Below, piece after piece: positions 21,927-26,912 of a stretch of DNA of 26,912 nt. The DNA comes from Candidatus Bathyarchaeota archaeon ex4484_135 (lineage in GTDB: Archaea > Thermoproteota > Bathyarchaeia > EX4484-135): positions 1 to 26,912 of the forward strand of contig NJEJ01000010.1 in NCBI GenBank assembly GCA_002255025.1. The letters are read 5' to 3'. Below the pieces are notes generated by a model that was not told where the DNA came from, did not search any database, and saw only the letters and a list, made by a program, of their open reading frames with translations. Each line of letters starts with the position of its first letter. The stretch's first letter is position 1. A program made the translations under genes and the position numbers.

Positions 21927-23477
21927 CTAAGCCAGCCCTCCGACCGCTTCTTCAACAGCCGATACCAATTGGCCGTTCAGCAGGAGGCCTGCGATGCGTT
22001 CTACATCGTGGCCCGTGGGCCTGTCGTCCTTAAGGGGCCTTAAGCCCTGGGAAGAGAGGAAATCGTAAGCTGCCCTGGTCCCCCGCCCAGCTTTCTCAGG
22101 CCCCCTGAGCCAGAGGGCCTGGAAGGCACATAGGAATTCCACGGCCAACACCCGGGCCGTGTTCTCCAAGACCTGACGGGCCTTCAGGGCAGCGGCCATG
22201 CTCATGCTCACGACGTCCTCGAAGTTAGCACCCGTCGGTATGTTCTGGACGCTGGTGGGGCAGCAGAGGGACCTGTTTTCGGCCGCAAGAGCAGCTGCCG
22301 TATATTGTGCCAACATGAGGCCGCTCTGGAGGCCTATCTTCCCGCCCGGCGGCACGAGGAAATCGGGCAGGAGCTCGTTCTCGCGTCCCATGAGCAGGAA
22401 GCAGGTCCTACGCTCGGATATGTTCCCGAAGGTGCAGAGCCCTATGGCTAGGACATCCGACGCCAGGGCTATGGGCTGGGCGTGGAAGTTGCCGCCCGTC
22501 CGGCAGGAGGGCTCTTCATCGAATATGAGCGGGTTGTCATCGGCCGAGTTCAGCTCTACCTCTACGAGGGACCTGGCGAACTGAATGGCCTCCCTGGCCG
22601 CACCGTGGACTTGGGGAGCACATCTCACGCAGTAAGGGTCCTGAGCCCTCCTGAGGCCCGGGTGCTCTATCAGCTCGCTGCCCTCCACCAACTTCCTCAC
22701 GTTCTCGGCACACTCCGCCTGCCCCCTGAAGGACCTGAGGGACAGGTAGCCCGGGTCGAAGGGTGCCATCCGTCCTCCCACAGCCTCCAGGGACATGACT
22801 AAGGCCGCATCTGCTGCCTTCGCCAGGAGAACCGCGTCGTGGACCGTCAGGGCCAAGACGGCCGTGCTGAAGGAGGTGCCGTTCACTAGTGCCAGCCCTT
22901 CCTTGTAGCTGAGCTTGAGGGGCCCGAGGCCGAGTTCCCTGAGGGCTTCATCTGCCCTCCTGACCTCGCCCTTCAGCTCCATGAGACCGTAAGGGCTGCC
23001 GATGACGGCCAAGGCCATGTGTGCTAACGGCACGAGGTCCCCGCTCGCACCTACCGAGCCCCTTGATGGCACGACGGGATGTGCCCTAGTGTTCAACATG
23101 ACTACTAGGCGTTCTAAGACCTCGGGCCTGATGCCAGAATGACCTTTCGCGAGCGTGTTAGCCCTGAGGAGCATGGCGGCCCTGACCACATCTGGCGGGA
23201 AGGGCATGCCGACGCCGGTGGCATGGGATTTCACCATGTTCTCTTGGAGGTCCTCGGCCTCCTCAGGCCCTAAGAGGACGTGGCTGAGGGGGCCGAGACC
23301 TGTGTTTACGCCATAGCACCTGAGGCCCTCTTCCACGAGCTTCTCGAGCACCTCCCTATTGGCCCTCACCCTGGCCAAGACTTCCCGAGGCACTTCAACA
23401 GGCACGTCCTGCCTGGCGACGGCCACCAGGCCCTCTAAGGTCAGGCTATGCCCATCTATGACTACTTTCTCCACCAT
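21927..23477 (-). CDS. hutH: Histidine ammonia-lyase-like MIO enzyme
   Basis: This 516-residue protein is of the MIO-dependent aromatic amino acid lyase family. The self-cyclising triad is A144-S145-G146 in GSVGASGDLVPLAH. Also present are YGVNTGLGPL (Y55), SHATGVG (H85, the histidine-selective position), N199 in LVNGTS, QDPYCVRCAPQVHG, GGNFHAQP and an active-site glutamate in NFEDVVSMS. The chemistry is histidine to urocanate plus ammonia. Two places differ from textbook HutH (NQEDHVSM and GGNFHAEP), so substrate choice is not certain. No hutU, hutI or hutG is in the window. A TTTAAG element at 23508-23501 lies about 27 nt before the ATG, indicating a leaderless transcript. Confidence 0.85.
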   Translation of the reverse strand: MVEKVVIDGHSLTLEGLVAVARQDVPVEVPREVLARVRANREVLEKLVEEGLRCYGVNTGLGPLSHVLLGPEEAEDLQENMVKSHATGVGMPFPPDVVRAAMLLRANTLAKGHSGIRPEVLERLVVMLNTRAHPVVPSRGSVGASGDLVPLAHMALAVIGSPYGLMELKGEVRRADEALRELGLGPLKLSYKEGLALVNGTSFSTAVLALTVHDAVLLAKAADAALVMSLEAVGGRMAPFDPGYLSLRSFRGQAECAENVRKLVEGSELIEHPGLRRAQDPYCVRCAPQVHGAAREAIQFARSLVEVELNSADDNPLIFDEEPSCRTGGNFHAQPIALASDVLAIGLCTFGNISERRTCFLLMGRENELLPDFLVPPGGKIGLQSGLMLAQYTAAALAAENRSLCCPTSVQNIPTGANFEDVVSMSMAAALKARQVLENTARVLAVEFLCAFQALWLRGPEKAGRGTRAAYDFLSSQGLRPLKDDRPTGHDVERIAGLLLNGQLVSAVEEAVGGLA

Positions 23478-23500
23478 ACGACCAGATGTCAGAGGCCCGG

Positions 23501-23510
23501 CTTAAATCGG
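23501..23510. promoter_or_regulatory. Shared TATA element between hutH and the small protein gene
   Basis: CTTAAATCGG lies about 24 nt from the hutH start on the minus strand and 32 nt before the ATG at 23533 on the plus strand. Because TTTAAA-type boxes read similarly on both strands, one element could serve both genes. Confidence 0.5.
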
Positions 23511-23532
23511 TATCGGGGACCTTGAGACAGGT

Positions 23533-23838
23533 ATGCCAGGAAGCCTTTTAGGCCCGGGGGAACGGTCTGCCCGGGTCTCGAACTTGGCGGTAGAGAGACC
23601 ACCCGTGTCGGAGAGCCTCAAGGTCCTAGATCACTTCACGCTCTTCAAGTCCAAGAAGTGGTGGGCAGCTGTCGTGCTCCTAGAATCGTTTGGGAGGCGT
23701 CAGATAGGCCTCTACCTCTGGGTCAGGAAGGGCGATTCCTGGCGTAGGAAGCACAAGTTCGTCATACAGGACGAGGCCAGCTGGGAAGCCATAAAGGAGG
23801 CCGTGGAACGCTTCTTGCCCAGGCTGACGGAGCCCTAA
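23533..23838 (+). CDS. Small conserved hypothetical protein
   Basis: Up to 101 residues from ATG 23533, which would be leaderless given the TATA box at 23501. The first 24 residues look unconserved, and TTG 23584 or GTG 23605 are other possible starts. The core (LDHFTLFKSKKWWAAVVLLESFG, then LYLWVRKGDSWRRKHKFVI, then SWEAIKEAVERFL) looks like a small beta sheet capped by a C-terminal helix. It is rich in tryptophan and lysine/arginine, which would suit nucleic acid or ribosome binding. It resembles short archaeal conserved proteins of unknown function. It precedes the tRNA methyltransferase gene, which has its own promoter. Confidence 0.7.
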   Translation: MPGSLLGPGERSARVSNLAVERPPVSESLKVLDHFTLFKSKKWWAAVVLLESFGRRQIGLYLWVRKGDSWRRKHKFVIQDEASWEAIKEAVERFLPRLTEP

Positions 23839-23849
23839 GACCTGCGGTC

Positions 23850-23859
23850 CTTAAATCGG
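23850..23859 (+). promoter_or_regulatory. TATA-type promoter of the tRNA methyltransferase gene
   Basis: CTTAAATCGG, identical to the element at 23501, lies 37 nt before the ATG at 23887. AGGAGG at 23879-23884 is only 2 nt from the ATG, so the transcript probably has a very short leader. Confidence 0.6.
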
Positions 23860-23886
23860 CCAGCCTAAAGCCAACTCTAGGAGGCT

Positions 23887-25050
23887 ATGGAGAGGTACCG
23901 GTTCTTCGCCACCACCATAAGGGGCCTTGAGGACGTATGTGCCCGGGAGGTCAAGTCCATACTAGGCCTGCCCAAGCTGCCCGAGCTGGGCTGGGGCCGG
24001 ATTTTCTTTGAGGGCCCTCTGGAGGCCGTCTACGAGCTGAACCTCTGGGCCAGGACCATGCATAAGCTCTTCCTGCTCCTCTACAGGGGCCGTTTTGAAA
24101 GCCTTGAGGACATCTACAGAGCCGCCAGGGGCCTAGATTACACGAACATCATAAGGCCTGAGCAGAGCTTCGCCATAAGGGCTGAGCGTGTGGGCAAGCA
24201 CGACTTCACGAGCATAGATGTGGCCTCCACAGTCGGGCAAGCCGTCATAGACAGCTACATGGCCTCCAAGGGCGTTAGGCTGAAGGTCAACCTGGACAAG
24301 CCGGACGTCGAGATATACGCCTTCGTGAGGGACGACGAGTTCCTCCTCGGCCTCAACACGACAGGCCCATCGCTCCACAAGAGGGGCTACAGGGTCTTCA
24401 AGCACCCGGCCGCCCTCAGGACGAGCGTGGCAGCAGCCATGCTCTACCTGTCCGGCTGGAACGGGCGTGGCGTCCTGTTGGACCCGATGTGTGGTGGCGG
24501 GACCATACCGGTCGAGGGAGCCCTGATGACCCGCAGGATACCGCCCGGCTCCTTCAGAGGCCTGGAATTCGCCTTCCTGAAGTTGGCCCTCTTCGACCCG
24601 GGGGATTTCTCGGCCCGCAGGGAGGAAGCCCTGGCCAGGTCCAACCGTGATGTCTTTCACGTGATAGGGATGGACAAGTTCACGGCCTACATAGAAGGAG
24701 CCATAAGGAACGCACGCTCGGCCGGTGTTGACGATACCATAAGGTTCTTGGTCGGCGACGCCACCAGGCTAACCGATTACCTGGCTGAAGAACCCACGCA
24801 CGTGGTCGTGAACCCTCCATACGGCGTGAGGATGAAGCTGAGGGGTCTCAGGAAGCTCTACAGGGCCTTCCTGGCCTCCCTGTCGGAGGCCACGGGCTCC
24901 TGTAGGCTCGTGGTGATAACGTCCGCTAGAGGGACGTTCAGGAGGGCCGCCGAGGCCGTCGGGGTCGACGTCTTAGAGGAGAAGAAGATAATGCATGGGG
25001 AACTCGTGGCTTCCATATTCTTGTGCCAGGTCGGGGAAGGCCAAGGGTAA
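23887..25050 (+). CDS. THUMP-domain tRNA N2-guanosine methyltransferase (Trm14/TrmN-like)
   Basis: This 387-residue protein has an N-terminal ferredoxin-like and THUMP region (about residues 1-165; RFFATTIRGLEDVCAREV, later FAIRAERVGKHDFTSIDVAS) and a C-terminal Rossmann methyltransferase. SAM motif I is LLDPMCGGGTIPVEGAL (about 198-214), the acidic loop VIGMDK is near 259, a VGDATRL strand is near 291 and the catalytic motif IV is NPPYG (about 311-315). This set fits archaeal Trm14, which makes m2G at tRNA position 6; the relative TrmG10 makes m2G10 and cannot be fully excluded. It is a cytoplasmic single-copy housekeeping enzyme in this family. Confidence 0.87.
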   Translation: MERYRFFATTIRGLEDVCAREVKSILGLPKLPELGWGRIFFEGPLEAVYELNLWARTMHKLFLLLYRGRFESLEDIYRAARGLDYTNIIRPEQSFAIRAERVGKHDFTSIDVASTVGQAVIDSYMASKGVRLKVNLDKPDVEIYAFVRDDEFLLGLNTTGPSLHKRGYRVFKHPAALRTSVAAAMLYLSGWNGRGVLLDPMCGGGTIPVEGALMTRRIPPGSFRGLEFAFLKLALFDPGDFSARREEALARSNRDVFHVIGMDKFTAYIEGAIRNARSAGVDDTIRFLVGDATRLTDYLAEEPTHVVVNPPYGVRMKLRGLRKLYRAFLASLSEATGSCRLVVITSARGTFRRAAEAVGVDVLEEKKIMHGELVASIFLCQVGEGQG

Positions 25051-25079
25051 TAAGAGGCCACTGTAGGCACCTATCTAGC

Positions 25080-25340
25080 ATGTGGCCGTCCGACTTGCTC
25101 TGGCTCACGGGCTTCGTCCTGGTCTTCCTGGGCATATTGGTCGTGGTCTTGGCCTTCCTCAAGGCCTCCTCGTCCTACCTGGCGGGCCAGGGAGGGGCAT
25201 CCGGCCTAATCCTCATAGGCCCGATACCCATAGTCCTCGCCGGGAGGACCACGAAGTTGGTCATGGCCGTTTTCCTGGCCTTCATGGCCTTCTTCTTCGT
25301 CACTACGATCCTGCTACTCCTCGGGGTGATCCAGCCGTGA
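25080..25340 (+). CDS. DUF131 family membrane protein
   Basis: This 86-residue membrane protein starts at ATG 25080. It has two transmembrane helices: residues 5-27 (LLWLTGFVLVFLGILVVVLAFL) and about 60-82. The loop between them carries GGASGLILIGPIPIVLAG, the hallmark of the archaeal DUF131 family, which has no known function. No ribosome site is evident; TAATAAG at 25048-25054 could be a TATA element, giving a leaderless message. The stop overlaps the start of the next gene (GTGA), so the two small membrane proteins are made together. Confidence 0.8.
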   Translation: MWPSDLLWLTGFVLVFLGILVVVLAFLKASSSYLAGQGGASGLILIGPIPIVLAGRTTKLVMAVFLAFMAFFFVTTILLLLGVIQP

Positions 25341-25744
25341 AAGCGGCATGCGAGATATGTGGCGAGAGGCCAGCTGCCTTCGTCTGTTCCATCTGCGGCC
25401 GTAAGGTATGTGCCAACTGCTTTGACATGGCTACCTGGACCTGTTCTTCCTGCCGTCAGAAGCTCAACCCGCCCGTCTTGTTGCCCCGTCAGATGGGCCT
25501 TCCTTCCGGCTGGTTGGTACTGGGCATAACGCTCCTCCTAACAGGGTTCCTCCTGGTGGCTTTAGGTGTGCTCTTATCGGGCCAGGCGAGAGGCTTCCTG
25601 TTCGTTTTCCCGTTCTTCATCTTCGCGAACTCGGCCATGCCATCTTACGTCTTCCTGGCCCTGCTGGTCCTCTTCGTGGCCTTCACCCTAGCTGTCTTCC
25701 TGGCCTTTCTCAAGTGGTTTGCCCCAGGGACCTCAGGAACCTGA
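25337..25744 (+). CDS. Zinc-ribbon membrane protein
   Basis: This is a 135-residue protein when started at GTG 25337, overlapping the DUF131 stop as GTGA. The cytoplasmic N-terminus carries paired zinc-binding cysteines, CEIC (5-8), CSIC (17-20), CANC (25-28) and CSSC (36-39), in the B-box or double zinc-ribbon pattern. Two hydrophobic stretches follow (about 54-74, and about 80-125, which probably forms two helices). The topology resembles small archaeal membrane-anchored zinc ribbons. Function unknown; the tight pairing with DUF131 suggests a complex. The last 35 nt overlap the convergent nuclease-like gene. A longer upstream reading in this frame lies inside DUF131 and is not real. Confidence 0.75.
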   Translation: MKAACEICGERPAAFVCSICGRKVCANCFDMATWTCSSCRQKLNPPVLLPRQMGLPSGWLVLGITLLLTGFLLVALGVLLSGQARGFLFVFPFFIFANSAMPSYVFLALLVLFVAFTLAVFLAFLKWFAPGTSGT

Positions 25745-26453
25745 GGGAGGCCTCGCGGTAGGACCTCGGGTCCATTATCTTCACGGCCAGGTTATCTACG
25801 TCTATTATGAGGACCCAATCGAGCCTGGCCGATCTTATCTCGTCTAGGCTGACGGGCGGGTTATGGTAGTAGTAATCGCATAGCTCTTTTATCTCGAGGA
25901 GGTCTTCCTCGCTCCTATCATCGCCCGGGACAAGGAAGGGAGCTGGCACGAGGGCCACGTAATGGGGCGGGAGGGCTAGGGCAAAGCCATCCGAGAGGCT
26001 GCCGTACCGGGCTATCTTGCTCGCTATCCTGGCCTTACAATAACACATGGGATCGAGAGCATGCTCCGGCGGGACAAAGCCCGTCTCTATCTCGACCACC
26101 AGGCCCCTCCCGTCCAACTCGGCATAGACATCGCAAACGAGTCCGCCTATCTCGTGTTCTACGTCAACCGAGTAACCCATGGCTAACAGTTCCTTAGCAC
26201 AGACGAGTTCCATGACCGAGTGGTTTATCTTCACTTTTCCCTCTGCCTTCAGCCAAATCAATTTGTCCTTCAGGGCCTCTAATTCAGCCTTAAGCTCCGG
26301 GGGAAGGTCTTGAGAAAGCCTCAGGAAGGCATCTTCTATATCTCTCACGAACTTCCTCAGCTTAGGAGGTAGGCTTACTAACTCAACTTCCGCGGACCCA
26401 CCGCTTTTATTTAAATAATGGTCCTGCCCGGCCATTCCCCCACCCATGTTCAA
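25710..26453 (-). CDS. Uncharacterised protein with PD-(D/E)XK nuclease-like core
   Basis: The maximal frame gives 247 residues. A helical region (KFVRDIEDAFLRLSQDL to LIWLKAEGKV) precedes a core resembling restriction-endonuclease folds: glutamate in HSVMELVCAKELLAMGYSVDVE, then VCDVYAE with a central aspartate, then LVVEIETGF, where the E-x-E pattern replaces the usual E-x-K. A C-terminal alpha/beta part contains WVLIIDVDNLAVKI. Catalytic activity is therefore doubtful. A strong TATA box at 26417-26406 lies inside the first 16 codons, so the real start is probably downstream, best at GTG 26348 (212 residues). I do not know the family's role. It overlaps the convergent zinc-ribbon gene by 35 nt. 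Confidence 0.65.
   Translation of the reverse strand: MNMGGGMAGQDHYLNKSGGSAEVELVSLPPKLRKFVRDIEDAFLRLSQDLPPELKAELEALKDKLIWLKAEGKVKINHSVMELVCAKELLAMGYSVDVEHEIGGLVCDVYAELDGRGLVVEIETGFVPPEHALDPMCYCKARIASKIARYGSLSDGFALALPPHYVALVPAPFLVPGDDRSEEDLLEIKELCDYYYHNPPVSLDEIRSARLDWVLIIDVDNLAVKIMDPRSYREASLRFLRSLGQTT
26405..26418 (-). promoter_or_regulatory. Strong TATA box, probably of the nuclease-like gene
   Basis: The minus strand reads TATTTAAATAAAA at 26417-26405, the most AT-rich element in the last kilobase. It would start transcription near 26385. It is nearly palindromic and could also act on the plus strand for the coiled-coil gene, though that is farther away. Confidence 0.5.
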
Positions 26454-26589
26454 GCGAGCTTAGACGTTGGGGTTTTAGAAATTGAGCGTTGAAAATTTTC
26501 GTGCCCTGACTACAGAATCTTGTAAACACATCGGTCCACAAGTCTTAACAGAGGTGCTGAGTAAGGGCCCAGAGGCCAGTTCTGAGGGC

Positions 26590-26912
26590 ATGTCGGAGGA
26601 GAAGGTCAGACGCCTCGCACGCCTCAGGGAGATACTGGTCAGGCGTGTTGAAGAACTGGAGGCCGAGCTATCGGGCCTTAAAGAAGTCCTGTCCTTCATT
26701 GACGAGCTCCTGAAAGAACTCAGCTTCAGGAGGCCTCCTCTCCCGGGCGAGGGCGAGGAAATAGGCCCTGGGCCTGAGGCTGCCGAGGCCCCCAGGCCAG
26801 TCGAGGAGAACGTCATACCTCTCACGACGGTCGAGGGCGAGCTGTTGGCCAACATGTACGTGGGGCCGGATTACGTACGTATAGTACCGGCCGAGGACAA
26901 GAAGTTCCATGC
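26590..26912 (+). CDS. Coiled-coil protein, 5' part (continues beyond window)
   Basis: An open frame runs from ATG 26590 to the window edge (107 codons seen). The first 45 residues form a strong coiled coil (EEKVRRLARLREILVRRVEEL, then ELSGLKEVLSFIDELLKEL). A proline- and glutamate-rich linker follows (about 48-72), then what looks like the start of a globular domain (VIPLTTVEGELLANMYVG, PDYVRIVPAEDKKFH). GAGGGC just before the ATG is the ribosome site; a TTG at 26482 and a GTG in the same frame are alternative, longer starts, and TTTTAGAAAT at 26473-26482 may be a TATA box. It resembles conserved archaeal proteins of unknown function. Confidence 0.65.
   Translation, partial: MSEEKVRRLARLREILVRRVEELEAELSGLKEVLSFIDELLKELSFRRPPLPGEGEEIGPGPEAAEAPRPVEENVIPLTTVEGELLANMYVGPDYVRIVPAEDKKFH

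Noticed and set aside
25082..25336. An extended N-terminus of the zinc-ribbon membrane protein
   Set aside because: The extension lies inside the DUF131 gene in another frame and reads as arginine/glycine/proline-rich sequence; the GTG at 25337 starts directly at the zinc ribbon.
1..26912. CRISPR arrays, insertion sequences, integrases or prophage genes
   Set aside because: No regularly spaced direct repeats, transposase motifs or phage-like genes were seen; the gene content is core-like throughout.

Overview
The window looks like a piece of a compact, GC-rich archaeal chromosome, probably from a TACK-type lineage; the exact lineage cannot be read from sequence alone. The signs are archaeal-only gene families (NurA/HerA, MptA, MptE, ribofuranosylaminobenzene phosphate synthase, a dihydropteroate-synthase-like protein, DUF1464, DUF131, DUF447, a THUMP-domain tRNA methyltransferase), TTTAAA-type TATA boxes about 25-40 nt before starts, many TTG and GTG starts, heavy AGG arginine codon use, and 1-4 nt gene overlaps. 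Thermophily is plausible but only inferred. I see no tRNA, rRNA, CRISPR array, insertion sequence or prophage, and no gene-free stretch longer than about 140 bases.

Layout. 1-432: the tail of a membrane protein and a winged-helix regulator. 518-2669: two tandem minus-strand medium-chain zinc dehydrogenases. 2733-9222: a tetrahydromethanopterin (H4MPT) biosynthesis block in two converging transcription units. The plus unit is DUF1464 - PTPS family - mptA. The minus unit is mptE - DmrB-like flavoprotein - DHPS-like protein - RFAP synthase. A DUF447 fusion protein diverges from mptE at 9274. 10390-12608: an ABC-2 exporter (ATPase and permease). 12720-13574: a PanB-like ketopantoate hydroxymethyltransferase, which in archaea would draw on a pterin-bound C1 unit. 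13711-18072: a DNA-end-processing unit of nurA (split by a frameshift), herA, a small coiled-coil protein and a cysteine-rich, probably Fe-S, protein. 18075-21793: minus-strand hisS, an EF-1A-like GTPase with altered G motifs, and a CinA/MoaB-fold protein. 21927-23477: a histidine ammonia-lyase-like enzyme. 23533-25744: a small conserved protein, a Trm14-like tRNA methyltransferase, a DUF131 membrane protein and a zinc-ribbon membrane protein. 25710-26912: a minus-strand PD-(D/E)XK-like protein and the start of a coiled-coil gene that leaves the window.

The most unusual items are the EF-1A paralogue with a changed P-loop and no catalytic histidine, coupled to hisS; the in-phase interruption of nurA; a probable CTG start in the DmrB-like gene; the PTPS-mptA pairing; the DUF447 fusion with a GIY-YIG-like tail; the long disordered HerA tail ending in a basic/hydrophobic peptide; and inverted repeats at the promoters of the ABC exporter, panB and hisS. 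All functional assignments rest on motif recognition by eye, not on database searches.
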